The notes under the pieces were generated by a model. The model searched no databases. It saw only the letters and a list, made by a program, of their open reading frames with translations, and was not told the DNA's origin. From positions 1 to 64,000 of the forward strand of contig NZ_BOMM01000065.1 of the NCBI RefSeq assembly GCF_016862195.1: a stretch of 64,000 bases of DNA, in the 5' to 3' direction. The stretch is from Paractinoplanes ferrugineus (GTDB lineage: Bacteria; Actinomycetota; Actinomycetes; Mycobacteriales; Micromonosporaceae). The translations under genes were made by a program, and so were the position numbers. This document shows positions 51,805 through 60,197 of the stretch, one piece after another; position 1 is the stretch's first letter, and each line of letters begins with the position of its first letter.

Positions 51805-51811
51805 AAAGGAG
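51798..51811 (+). promoter_or_regulatory. Hairpin covering the ribosome binding site of the solute-binding protein
   Basis: CTCCT-AAAA-AGGAG is a perfect 5-base inverted repeat. It includes the TAA stop of lacI (51802-51804) and the AGGAG ribosome binding site of the gene at 51821. In RNA it could hide the site until ribosomes finish lacI. Confidence 0.4.
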
Positions 51812-51820
51812 TCGCACGAC

Positions 51821-53161
51821 ATGGTTCCCTTCCCGAGGAGCGCCACGCCCGATCAACCTACTCCGGCGCCCCGCACAACCCGCCGCCGCCTGCTCGCCGC
51901 CGCCGTAGCGCTGCCCCTGATCCTCGGGGCCGGTGCCTGTGGCGGCGACGACGACAAGGGCGGTGGCAGCAGCGACAAGGTCGAGCTCTCCATCTTCTGG
52001 TGGGGTGCCGACAAACGCGCCGAACTGACCGAGCAGGCGCTCAACCTCTACACCCAGAAGCACCCGAACGTGACGTTCAAGAAGACCTGGCAGGCCAACC
52101 AGGGCTACTTCGACAAGCTGGCCACCCTCACCGCCGGCGGCAACGCCCCCGACATCTTCCAGATCGACGACAACTACATAGCCGAGTACGCGCAGCGCGG
52201 CGTCACCCTGGACCTCCAGTCGGCGGCGGACGGCGGCAAGATCGACACCACCAAGTTCCCGAAGAGCCTCGTCGAGTACGGCAAGGTCGACGGGAAGCTG
52301 GCCGGCGTCGCCATGGGCGAGAACACCCAGGGCCTGGTCTTCGACAAGACGCTGCTCGACAAGTTCCGGCTGCCCGCCCCGACCACCGGCATGAGCTGGG
52401 AAGACTTCATCAAGTGGGCGACCGCCGTGTCGAAGACCGCGAAGGTTCCCGGCACCCAGGACGCGAGCGCCGTCTATCAGGCCCTCTGGGTCTACCTCCG
52501 GCAGAACGGCAAGGACCTCTACAAGGACAACAAGATCGCGTTCGACGAGGCCGACATCACCAAGTGGTTCCAGATGTGGAAGGACGCCCGCGCGGCCGGG
52601 GCCACCCCGACACCGGACGTCATCCACGAGGGCAACGACTCCAGCGTCAGCAAGCAGCTGGTGGTGACCGGCAAGGCGGACACGTCGTGGGTCTGGGTCA
52701 ACCAGATGCCCGAACTGAAGAAGAACACCAAGAGCGAGCTCGGCGTCGTCGCCTACCCCGGTGACCCGAGTGCCCAGTGGGCGCGCGCCTCGATGTACTT
52801 CTCCATCTTCAGGGGCACCAAGAAGAAGGACGCCGCGATCGACGTGGTCAACTTCCTCGCCAACGACCCCGAGGCCGGCAAGATCCTGGGCACCGACCGG
52901 GGCCTGCCGCCCAACCTGGACGTGCGCAAGCAGGTCGCCGCGGGCGTCACCGACGCGAGCATGAAGCAGACCATCGAGGTGCAGAACGAGCTCGGCACCA
53001 AGTTCGGGCCGACCTCGCCGGCCGTCCCGCCCAAGGGTCACAGCAAGGTGAAGACCGAACTTGTCCGGATCGCGGAAGAGGTGACCTTCGGCCGCTCGAC
53101 CCCCGAGGCGGGCGCCACCGCGTTCGTCACCGCCGCCAAGGCGGCCATCGGGCAGAGTTAG
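51821..53161 (+). CDS. Extracellular sugar-binding lipoprotein of an ABC transporter
   Basis: 446 residues. The basic N-terminus TTRRRLLAAAVALPLILGAG ends in a lipobox (GAC with Cys at about residue 40). The mature protein is an extracellular solute-binding protein family 1 type: LSIFWWGADKRAELTEQALN, APDIFQIDDNYIAEYAQRG, MGENTQGLVFDKTLLDKF, and GKADTSWVWVNQMPEL. It captures oligosaccharides outside the cell. Its neighbours and the divergent uxaC operon suggest uronate or pectin oligomers; that is inferred. AAGGAG lies 9 bases before ATG 51821. Confidence 0.92.
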   Translation: MVPFPRSATPDQPTPAPRTTRRRLLAAAVALPLILGAGACGGDDDKGGGSSDKVELSIFWWGADKRAELTEQALNLYTQKHPNVTFKKTWQANQGYFDKLATLTAGGNAPDIFQIDDNYIAEYAQRGVTLDLQSAADGGKIDTTKFPKSLVEYGKVDGKLAGVAMGENTQGLVFDKTLLDKFRLPAPTTGMSWEDFIKWATAVSKTAKVPGTQDASAVYQALWVYLRQNGKDLYKDNKIAFDEADITKWFQMWKDARAAGATPTPDVIHEGNDSSVSKQLVVTGKADTSWVWVNQMPELKKNTKSELGVVAYPGDPSAQWARASMYFSIFRGTKKKDAAIDVVNFLANDPEAGKILGTDRGLPPNLDVRKQVAAGVTDASMKQTIEVQNELGTKFGPTSPAVPPKGHSKVKTELVRIAEEVTFGRSTPEAGATAFVTAAKAAIGQS

Positions 53162-53171
53162 GGACCATCTC

Positions 53172-54155
53172 GTGACAATGGCTCAGATGCCGGTCCGTCC
53201 GACCGCGCCCGTGCCCCCGGTTCCCGCCGCCCATCGGCGGGGCCGGGTGGCCCGCCGGCGGGGCCGAGAGGACCTGGCCGGGTACGTCTTCCTCTCCCCG
53301 TGGCTGCTCGGCCTGCTGGGAATCACCGCGATCCCGATGCTGATCTCGCTGTACCTCAGCTTCACCGACTACAGCCCGCTCATCCCGGTCACCGAGTCCA
53401 ACTGGGTCGGCCTGGAGAACTACCGGCGGATGTTCACCGCCGACCCGCAGTACTGGCACGCGGTCCGGGTCACGGTGACCTTCGCGCTGGTCGCGGTGCC
53501 GCTCAAGCTCGCCGCCGCGCTGGGTGTGGCGATGCTGCTCAACAAGGCCATGCGGGGCATCTCCGCCTTCCGCGGCCTGTTCTACCTGCCGTCGCTGCTC
53601 GGCGGCAGCGTCGCGGTGGCCATCGTGTGGCGCAGCATGTTCAACGCCGACGGCGCGGTCAACTCGTTCCTGTCCCTGTTCGGCATCAAGGGCCAGGCCT
53701 GGGTCAACGACCCGACCTGGGCGCTGCCCACCCTCATGCTGCTGGCCATCTGGCAGTTCGGGGCGCCGATGGTGATCTTCCTGGCCGGTTTGAAACAGGT
53801 GCCGATCGAGCTGTACGAGGCCGCGTCCGTGGACGGCGCCAGCGCTTGGCGCAAGTTCGCCCACATCACGCTGCCGATGCTGTCCCCGGTCATCTTCTTC
53901 AATTTGGTCCTGGAGACCATCCACGGCTTCCAGGGCTTCACCTCGGCGTTCGTCCTCAGCAACGGCACCGGCGGCCCGGTCGACTCCACCCTGATGTACA
54001 CGCTGCGCCTCTACAACGCCGGCTTCGTCGAACTGAACATGGGTTACGCGTCCGCGATGGCCTGGGTCTTCCTGCTGGTGGTCGGCGCGATCACGGTCGT
54101 GCTGTTCAGCACCGGCCGGTTCTGGGTCCACTACTCCGATTCCGAGGAGAAGTGA
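53172..54155 (+). CDS. Sugar ABC transporter permease (MalF/UgpA type)
   Basis: 327 residues with about six helices. FLSPWLLGLLGITAIPMLIS is the first, and the EAA loop reads YEAASVDGASAWRKFAHITLPML. GLFYLPSLLGGSVAVAIVW and NLVLETIHGFQGFTSAFV are typical of MalF-type permeases. GTG 53172 begins 10 bases after the binding-protein stop. It forms a heterodimer with the next gene. No ATP-binding subunit is encoded nearby, so it probably uses a shared MsiK-type ATPase elsewhere. Confidence 0.92.
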   Translation: MTMAQMPVRPTAPVPPVPAAHRRGRVARRRGREDLAGYVFLSPWLLGLLGITAIPMLISLYLSFTDYSPLIPVTESNWVGLENYRRMFTADPQYWHAVRVTVTFALVAVPLKLAAALGVAMLLNKAMRGISAFRGLFYLPSLLGGSVAVAIVWRSMFNADGAVNSFLSLFGIKGQAWVNDPTWALPTLMLLAIWQFGAPMVIFLAGLKQVPIELYEAASVDGASAWRKFAHITLPMLSPVIFFNLVLETIHGFQGFTSAFVLSNGTGGPVDSTLMYTLRLYNAGFVELNMGYASAMAWVFLLVVGAITVVLFSTGRFWVHYSDSEEK

Positions 54156-54985
54156 TGCGCTCGAAGCTGCGTCTCCTGGCGCTCGTCGTGATCGTGGCGG
54201 TCGTGCTCTACCCGCTGTTCTGGATGATCGGCACATCCTTCAAGTCGCCGACCGAGATCACCAGCAACATCGGGCTGATCCCGACGGAGTTCACGCCGGG
54301 CAACTTCACCGAGGGCTGGCACAAGTTCGACGTACTGTTCGGCCGGTTCTTCGTCAACAGCGCGATGGTCGCCATCCTGACCGTCATCGGCAACACGCTG
54401 TCCTGCCTGCTGGCCGCCTACGCCCTGGGCCGGCTGCGGTTCCGGGGGCGGGGCGTCTGGTTCGCCATCATGATCGGCACCCTGCTGCTTCCCGGGCACG
54501 TGCTGATCATCCCGCAGTACATCCTGTTCCGGACCCTCGGCTGGGTCGGCGGCGAATTCCCGTACCTGCCGCTGCTCGTGCCGCATTTTCTGGCCACCGA
54601 GGCGTTCTTCGTGTTCCTCATGGTCCAGTTCATGCGCGGCATCCCCCGGGAACTGGACGAGGCCGCCGTGATCGACGGCGCCTCCCCGTACGGCGTGTTC
54701 AGGCACGTCGTGCTCCCACTGAGCCGCCCGGCGCTGGTCACCACGGCGATCTTCTCGTTCATCTGGACCTGGAACGACTTCTTCCGGCAACTGGTGTACC
54801 TGTCCGACCTCAAGGACTACACCGCTCCGGTGGCGTTGACCCTGTTCATCGACTCGACGAGCGAGAGTTCGGTCGGCCCGATGTTCGCCATGAGCCTGCT
54901 GTCGCTGGTCCCGGTGTTCCTCTTCTTCGTCGCCTTCCAGCGGCTGCTCGTCGAGGGCATCAACACCAGTGGCCTGAAGGGATGA
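54155..54985 (+). CDS. Sugar ABC transporter permease (MalG/UgpE type)
   Basis: 276 residues. LLALVVIVAVVLYPLFWMIG is the first helix, PTEFTPGNFTEGW the usual periplasmic loop, AAVIDGASPYGVFRHVVLPLSRP the EAA loop that contacts the ATPase, and a C-terminal helix LSLVPVFLFFVAFQRLLVEG. The start overlaps the previous stop by one base (TGATG). Confidence 0.92.
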   Translation: MRSKLRLLALVVIVAVVLYPLFWMIGTSFKSPTEITSNIGLIPTEFTPGNFTEGWHKFDVLFGRFFVNSAMVAILTVIGNTLSCLLAAYALGRLRFRGRGVWFAIMIGTLLLPGHVLIIPQYILFRTLGWVGGEFPYLPLLVPHFLATEAFFVFLMVQFMRGIPRELDEAAVIDGASPYGVFRHVVLPLSRPALVTTAIFSFIWTWNDFFRQLVYLSDLKDYTAPVALTLFIDSTSESSVGPMFAMSLLSLVPVFLFFVAFQRLLVEGINTSGLKG

Positions 54986-54989
54986 GCTG

Positions 54990-55748
54990 ATGCCACACGA
55001 CTGGCGCGACTCGCTGCGCCTGGCCGCTGACCTGGCCCTGCTCGGCATAGTCGTGACGCTGCTGTCGCTCCCGCTGTTCACCGCGGGAGCGGCGGTGGCC
55101 GCCGGCAGTTTCGCGATCGGCCACCTGATCGCCCGTGGCCGCTGGCCGTCGTTCGCCGACCTGTGGGCGGTGTTCCGCCGCCGCCTGCTGCCCGGCCTCG
55201 TGGCCGGTCCCGCGATCGTCGCCGGCACCGCCCTGGTGGCGATCGACGTCGCGGCCCTGCGCCGCGGCACCGTCCCGGGCGGCGTCCCGGTCCTGACCGC
55301 GGTGCTGGCCGCCGCCGTCTTCGTGGCCGGCTGCCTGGCCCTGGTCGCCGTCCGCGCGGGAACCGTCCACCCCGCCGCCCCGGTCGACGGAATAGCGGGC
55401 AGCGCGGCCCCGACCGGCGGCGCGACCCGGTCGGCACTGACGATCGCCCTGTCCCGCCCGATCGTCCCCCTCGCCGCCGCCGGCCTGCTCGCACTGGCGG
55501 CGACCCTGGCCTGGTTCGTCCACCCGGTGCTCGTGCCGGTCGTAGCGGGCTACACACTGTTCGCCCTGCACGTCGTAACTCCCCGCCTGTCCGGCCCGGT
55601 CGCGCCCGTCCACCCCGTCCACCCCGTCCACCCCGTCCACCCCGGCGGCGCCGCGGGTGGCCCGGTCTTGTCGCGGGCGGGGTGGTGGTCTCGCCGGCGG
55701 CTGAGGGTTGACTCTCAGGTCGCCGGAGGCCTGAAGCTTGACCGGTGA
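54990..55748 (+). CDS. DUF624 (YesL-like) membrane protein
   Basis: 252 residues. WRDSLRLAADLALLGIVVTL and LLSLPLFTAGAAVAAGSFAI match the DUF624/YesL pattern, with further helices (VLTAVLAAAVFVAGCLALVA, IVPLAAAGLLALAATLAWFV). YesL-type proteins sit beside sugar ABC permeases, including in rhamnogalacturonan clusters, and may be accessory. The tail holds VHPVHPVHPVHP from a 9-base repeat, then a basic stretch, and ends overlapping the MerR start (GTGA). The stretch after the repeat may not be conserved. Confidence 0.6.
   Translation: MPHDWRDSLRLAADLALLGIVVTLLSLPLFTAGAAVAAGSFAIGHLIARGRWPSFADLWAVFRRRLLPGLVAGPAIVAGTALVAIDVAALRRGTVPGGVPVLTAVLAAAVFVAGCLALVAVRAGTVHPAAPVDGIAGSAAPTGGATRSALTIALSRPIVPLAAAGLLALAATLAWFVHPVLVPVVAGYTLFALHVVTPRLSGPVAPVHPVHPVHPVHPGGAAGGPVLSRAGWWSRRRLRVDSQVAGGLKLDR
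55605..55640 (+). repeat. Four exact copies of CCCGTCCAC
   Basis: Nine-base tandem repeats encoding VHP units in the C-terminal tail of the DUF624-like protein. Copy number changes would keep the frame. Confidence 0.85.
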
Positions 55749-56443
55749 CCGACGAAGATCTGCTCAGCATCGGCGCGTTCGCCGCGGCGACCGGCCTGAC
55801 CGTCCCGGGTCTGCGCCACTACGACGAGATCGGCCTGCTGAAGCCGGACCGGGTCGACCCCGGCTCCGGCTATCGGCGTTACCGCCCGGGCCAGCTCGAT
55901 GACGCCCGCCTGATCTGCGGCCTGCGCGCCGTCGGCGTGCCGATCGAGGAGGTCCGCGCCGTGCTCGGCCACCCCACCGCTCAGGTGCGGTCGACACTGG
56001 ACAACCACCGGGAACGACTCGTCACCCAGGCGCGCGAGCTGGCCCAGCGCATCCGCGCCGTCGAGGAGTTCCTCGAGCGCGGCACCCCGATGCCGACTCT
56101 TCAGGCGGCCCGTCCGGTGCAACTCCGCATCTCCGTCGGCGACGTCGGCGACGCTGCCGTCTTCTATCAGAACGCGTTCGACGTCGTGTTCAACGAGGCG
56201 ATCTCCTCCCTGCAGTTCGGGACCTACCGTTCGGACGGCTTCTTCCTGATGACTCTCGAGGAGGGCACCGCGGCCGCCGCCACCCGCCTCGGCCTCCTGG
56301 TGGACGACGTCGACACCGTCCACGCCCGCGCGCTGGCCGCGGGCGCCACCGAACTCCACCCACCCACCGACTTCGCTTGGAAGCCCCGGACCTCGTGCGT
56401 CCGCGACCCCGACGGCAACCTCATCGACCTGACCCAGGGGTGA
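55745..56443 (+). CDS. MerR-family regulator fused to a VOC (glyoxalase-fold) domain
   Basis: 232 residues. The MerR DNA-binding domain is residues 5-75: LLSIGAFAAATGLTVPGLRH and YDEIGLLKPDRVDPGSGYRRY. A coiled-coil helix follows (HRERLVTQARELAQRIRAVE), then a VOC domain from about residue 118 (LRISVGDVGDAAVFYQNAF, GLLVDDVDTVHARALAAGA, FAWKPRTSCVRDPDGNLIDL). The VOC part may be the ligand sensor or a small enzyme. GTG 55745 overlaps the DUF624-like stop by four bases, so it may be translated with it even though its role seems unrelated. Confidence 0.87.
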   Translation: MTDEDLLSIGAFAAATGLTVPGLRHYDEIGLLKPDRVDPGSGYRRYRPGQLDDARLICGLRAVGVPIEEVRAVLGHPTAQVRSTLDNHRERLVTQARELAQRIRAVEEFLERGTPMPTLQAARPVQLRISVGDVGDAAVFYQNAFDVVFNEAISSLQFGTYRSDGFFLMTLEEGTAAAATRLGLLVDDVDTVHARALAAGATELHPPTDFAWKPRTSCVRDPDGNLIDLTQG

Positions 56444-56527
56444 GGCTCCCGCTTGTCCTGTCTCCCTGCAGTGTCTCCCGGGAAAGCCTGTCTCCTCTTC
56501 GGAAAGGACCGGCCTTGAGCGGTGGTC

Positions 56528-56541
56528 TTAAAGCGCTTTAG
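56528..56541. promoter_or_regulatory. LacI-type operator before the third LacI gene
   Basis: TAAAGCGCTTTA (56529-56540) is a perfect 12-base palindrome with the AAGCGCTT core. It lies 61 bases before GTG 56602. Flanks differ from the GGAAAGCGCTTTCC boxes of the pectin genes, which suggests a different repressor, probably the downstream one. Confidence 0.65.
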
Positions 56542-56601
56542 GCCCCTGTACTATCTAAGTCGATCTCGAGGTGTGTCAAGGGATTCACGGGGAGTGATCG
56601 A

Positions 56602-57597
56602 GTGGATCGGCGACCGCGTCTGGCTGACGTCGCCGCGCGCGCCGGGGTCTCGACGGCATCGGTCTCCCTCGTTCTGCGGGGTGAGCCGGGGCCGAGCGCC
56701 GAGACCCGCGAGCGTGTCCTGGAAGCGGCCGGGCAGCTGGGCTATCGCGCCGACCGCACGGCCAGTCTGCTCGCCCGCCGCCGGCGACACCTGCTCGGCG
56801 TGCTGCTCGACGTGCGGAACCCGTTCCACGCCGAACTGGTCGAGGAGATCCACGTCGAGGCCGACCAGGCGGGCTACGAGGTCGTGCTGTCCACGCTCAC
56901 CCGCGGCCGCGACGAGCACCGGGCGATCGAGACGCTGCTCGACTTCCGCTGCGAGGCGCTCCTCCTGCTCGGGCCCGACTCGTCCGAGGAAGCGCTCGAC
57001 CGGCTGGCCGCCCAGGTGCCGGTGGTGGTGGTCGGGCGTGCCGTCGGCAAGGCCCAGGTCGACGCGATCCGGCCGGCCGACGACGCGGGCGTCGACGCGG
57101 CTCTGCTGCATCTGATCGGTCTCGGACACCTGCGGATCGCCTTCGTCGACGGCGGGCAGGGCGCGGTGGCGGCGGTCCGGCGCCGCGGCTATCGCCGCGC
57201 CATCCGCCGGGCGGGCCTGGTGGCGTCGATCGTGGCGGGCGGTCGAACCGAGGAGGCCGGGGTACGCGCCGGCCGTCGTCTCCTCGCCTCGCAAGAACTA
57301 CCGACGGCGGTCGTGGCCTCGAACGACCGGCTCGCGGTGGGTCTGATGGACGCGTTCCTGCGGGCCGGCGTCGACGTGCCGGGCCGCGTGTCGGTGGTCG
57401 GCTACGACGACAGCATCCTGGCCCGGCTCGCCCACATCGACCTGACCTCGGTCAACCAGGACGCCCCGGCCCAGGCCCGCAACGCCGTGCTGGCCGCGGT
57501 GTCCCGCCTCGACGAGGGCCGCACCATCCGGTACGAAGCCGTCCAGGTCCCGCACCTGGTGGTCAGGGGCAGCACGGCAGCGCCGTTCTCCAGCTGA
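56602..57597 (+). CDS. LacI-family repressor (third)
   Basis: 331 residues. The helix-turn-helix is RLADVAARAGVSTASVSLVL and the hinge RADRTASLLARRRRHLLG. The effector domain has VLLDVRNPFHAELVEEIHVEA, LLLLGPDSSEEALDRLA, RIAFVDGGQGAVAAVRRRG, TAVVASNDRLAVGLM and SVVGYDDSILARL. GTG 56602 is the start. An AAGCGCTT palindrome lies upstream. No catabolic gene follows it on the same strand, so its targets may be itself and genes elsewhere. Convergent with the GH3 gene. Confidence 0.9.
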   Translation: MDRRPRLADVAARAGVSTASVSLVLRGEPGPSAETRERVLEAAGQLGYRADRTASLLARRRRHLLGVLLDVRNPFHAELVEEIHVEADQAGYEVVLSTLTRGRDEHRAIETLLDFRCEALLLLGPDSSEEALDRLAAQVPVVVVGRAVGKAQVDAIRPADDAGVDAALLHLIGLGHLRIAFVDGGQGAVAAVRRRGYRRAIRRAGLVASIVAGGRTEEAGVRAGRRLLASQELPTAVVASNDRLAVGLMDAFLRAGVDVPGRVSVVGYDDSILARLAHIDLTSVNQDAPAQARNAVLAAVSRLDEGRTIRYEAVQVPHLVVRGSTAAPFSS

Positions 57598-57629
57598 GCG
57601 ACTCCCGTCGGCGCACCGGACCGGACGGG

Positions 57630-58823
57630 TCAACAGGGGAGCAGGCCGGCCCGCTCCTTCGCGACGAGCACGTGCCGAGCCGCGTCGGACAGCCGGGCCT
57701 GGAACGCCGTGTCGCTGCCGGCCCGCTCGGCCAGCGCGCTCGCCATCGGGCCCGCGTCGCCGGGCCGGATGGTCAGCACCAGGTCGCCACCGGCCGCGAC
57801 GAAACGAACCGCGCGCTGTCCGACCGGCACCGACTCGAGCGCGGTCGCGGCACCGACGTCGTCCGTCATGATCAGGCCCTGGAAGCCGAGCTTGTCGCGC
57901 AGCAGCCCGGTGACGATCGGCCGGGAGAACGTCGCGATGGTCGACGGGTCGAGCCGTGGGTAACGGGCCGACGACACCATCACCGCGGCCGAACCGGCCT
58001 GGATGCCCGCCGCGAACGGCTTGAGATAGGGATCATTCGCGGTCGCGGTGTTGTCGACGGCGTCGGCCGACGTGTCGGTGTTGGCGGTGACCCGGCCGAG
58101 GCCCGGGAAGTGCTTGAGGACGGTGAGCACCTTCGCGTCCTGGCTGGCCGGCACGACCGTACTGATCGCGGTGGCGACCTTGGCCGGGTCCGAGCCGTAC
58201 TGCCGGTGCCAGTAACCGATCGGCGGGTTTCGTTCGCCCAGCGTGGCCGGGACGGTGTCGGCGACCGGGGCGAGGTTCATCGTCACGCCGATGCCGGCCA
58301 ACCGGCGGGCGCTGTCCGTGGTGGTGGCACGCAGCGTCGCCGCCGGCCCCGCGCCGAGCTTCTCCGCCGCCGGCAGCACCGGGAAGTCCGGGCCCTTGAG
58401 CGTCTGCACGTTGCCGCCCTCCTGGTCGAGGGAGACGAGCAGCGGCAGGTCGGCGTTCCGCCCCAGCGCGGCGATGTCGGAGCGCAGCTGGGCGGCTGTG
58501 CGGGTGCTGCGGCCGTGCAGGAACACGCCGCCCAGGTGGTAGCGCGCGACGGTGTCGCCGAGCCGGTCCGGCGAGTCGACCTCGGTGCCGATCATGAGCA
58601 CCTGACCGGCCAGCTCGGCGGGGGTGAGGCGGTCCAGCGTCCGGGTGACGCAATCGGCCGACGTCGCCGGCGACGGGGACAGCGACGGTGAGGCGGGCGG
58701 CGAGGACGGCACCGACAGCGACGGCACCGGCAGCGACGGAGGAGCCGCGGACGGCGGCGCAGGCTGTGCAGAGCTGCATCCGGCCAGGGCCATGGCGAGG
58801 ACAAGGATGATCCGGCTACGCAT
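57630..58823 (-). CDS. GH3 family beta-N-acetylhexosaminidase-like lipoprotein
   Basis: 397 residues. Signal MRSRIILVLAMALAGCSSAQ ends in lipobox LAGC; a long Pro/Ser linker follows. The catalytic barrel has LAGQVLMIGTEVDSP, LLVSLDQEGGNVQTL, LTVLKHFPGLG (the NagZ-type KH(F/S) motif) and LIMTDDVGAATAL with the nucleophile Asp. It acts outside the membrane, probably on N-acetylglucosaminides from cell wall or chitin. It lacks a C-terminal beta-sandwich, as in NagZ. It is transcribed toward the LacI stop, 33 bases after PaaK in the same direction. Confidence 0.87.
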   Translation of the reverse strand: MRSRIILVLAMALAGCSSAQPAPPSAAPPSLPVPSLSVPSSPPASPSLSPSPATSADCVTRTLDRLTPAELAGQVLMIGTEVDSPDRLGDTVARYHLGGVFLHGRSTRTAAQLRSDIAALGRNADLPLLVSLDQEGGNVQTLKGPDFPVLPAAEKLGAGPAATLRATTTDSARRLAGIGVTMNLAPVADTVPATLGERNPPIGYWHRQYGSDPAKVATAISTVVPASQDAKVLTVLKHFPGLGRVTANTDTSADAVDNTATANDPYLKPFAAGIQAGSAAVMVSSARYPRLDPSTIATFSRPIVTGLLRDKLGFQGLIMTDDVGAATALESVPVGQRAVRFVAAGGDLVLTIRPGDAGPMASALAERAGSDTAFQARLSDAARHVLVAKERAGLLPC

Positions 58824-58856
58824 CGGCGACCACGCTATCCGGTCGGCGCTCCACCG

Positions 58857-60164
58857 TCACCCGGCACGCCGTAGATCGACGATGCGGCGCGCCTTGCCCA
58901 TCGACCGCTCCACCCCGTCGGGTTCGAGCACTTCCACCCGTACGGAAACTCCGATGTTGTTCTTGATCGCAGTGACCAGATCGTTGCCCGCCTGCTCGGC
59001 CACCGCCGGGTCCGACCCCGCCCGGCGCTCCACCTTGACGGTCAGCGCGTCGAGGCGGCCGGCACGGGAGAGCACGCACTGGAAATGCGGCGCCAGCTCG
59101 GGCGTGCGCAGGATGAGCTCCTCGATCTGGGTGGGGAAGACGTTGACGCCGCGCAGGATCATCATGTCGTCGGTGCGGCCGGTGATCTTCTCGATGCGGC
59201 GCATCGGCCGGGCGGTGCCGGGCAGCAGCCGGGTCAGGTCGCGGGTGCGGTAGCGGACGACCGGCATGGCCTGTTTGGTGAGCGAGGTCAGGACCAGCTC
59301 GCCGACCTCGCCGTCGGGCAGCACCGCGCCGGAGAGCGGGTCGATGATCTCGGGGTAGAAGTGGTCCTCCCAGACGTGCGGGCCGTCCTTGGTCTCGATG
59401 CACTCGGTCGCGACGCCCGGACCCATCACCTCGGACAGGCCGTAGATGTCGAGCGCGTGCATGTCGAGCCGCTCCTCGATCTCCCGGCGAAGATCCTGCG
59501 TCCACGGCTCGGCGCCGAAGATGCCGACCCGCAGCGAGGTGGCTCGCGGATCGACGCCCTGGCGCTCCATCTCGTCGACGATCGCCAGCATGTAGCTCGG
59601 TGTGACCATGATGATCTCGGGCTCGAAGTCCTTGATCAGCATCACCTGGCGCTCCGTCATCCCGCCGGAGACCGGGATGACGGTGCAACCCAGTTCCTCG
59701 GCGCCGTAGTGCGCGCCGAGACCCCCGGTGAAGAGCCCATAACCGTACGCGACGTGCACCCGGTCACCCGGCCGCCCGCCCGACGCGCGGATCGAGCGGG
59801 CCATCAGGCGAGCCCACGTGTGCAGGTCGTCCTTCGTGTAGCCGACCACGGTGGGCCGGCCGGTCGTGCCGGACGACGCGTGCACCCGGGAGATGCGCTC
59901 ACGCGGCACGGCGAACATGCCGAACGGATAGTTGGCGCGCAGGGTCGCCTTGTCGGTGCTCGGAAAGGTGCCCAGATCTGAGAGTTGGCGCAGGTCACCG
60001 GGGTGGACACCGCGCTCGTCGAACAGTTTGCGATATTGCGGCACGTTGTCGTAGGCGTGCTGGAGCGACCATTTCAGCCGGCTCAGTTGCAGTCCGCGCA
60101 GCTCGTCGACGGAGGCGCGCTCGATCGGGTCGAGATCTTCGGGACGGGGGGAGCGATCCTGCAC
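58857..60164 (-). CDS. paaK: Phenylacetate-CoA ligase
   Basis: 435 residues. SRVHASSGTTGRPTVVGYT is the AMP-binding P-loop, YGYGLFTGGLGAHYG, IFGAEPWTQDLRREIEE, DIYGLSEVMGPGVATEC and VRYRTRDLTRLLPG are the ANL-superfamily and PaaK motifs. It activates phenylacetate with ATP and CoA, the first step of the aerobic phenylacetyl-CoA pathway. GTG 60164 has AGGAGGT 8 bases upstream. The paaABCDE epoxidase genes are not in this window. Confidence 0.95.
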   Translation of the reverse strand: MQDRSPRPEDLDPIERASVDELRGLQLSRLKWSLQHAYDNVPQYRKLFDERGVHPGDLRQLSDLGTFPSTDKATLRANYPFGMFAVPRERISRVHASSGTTGRPTVVGYTKDDLHTWARLMARSIRASGGRPGDRVHVAYGYGLFTGGLGAHYGAEELGCTVIPVSGGMTERQVMLIKDFEPEIIMVTPSYMLAIVDEMERQGVDPRATSLRVGIFGAEPWTQDLRREIEERLDMHALDIYGLSEVMGPGVATECIETKDGPHVWEDHFYPEIIDPLSGAVLPDGEVGELVLTSLTKQAMPVVRYRTRDLTRLLPGTARPMRRIEKITGRTDDMMILRGVNVFPTQIEELILRTPELAPHFQCVLSRAGRLDALTVKVERRAGSDPAVAEQAGNDLVTAIKNNIGVSVRVEVLEPDGVERSMGKARRIVDLRRAG

Positions 60165-60197
60165 GTTCTCTACCTCCTACAGACGCGGTCCTTCGAA

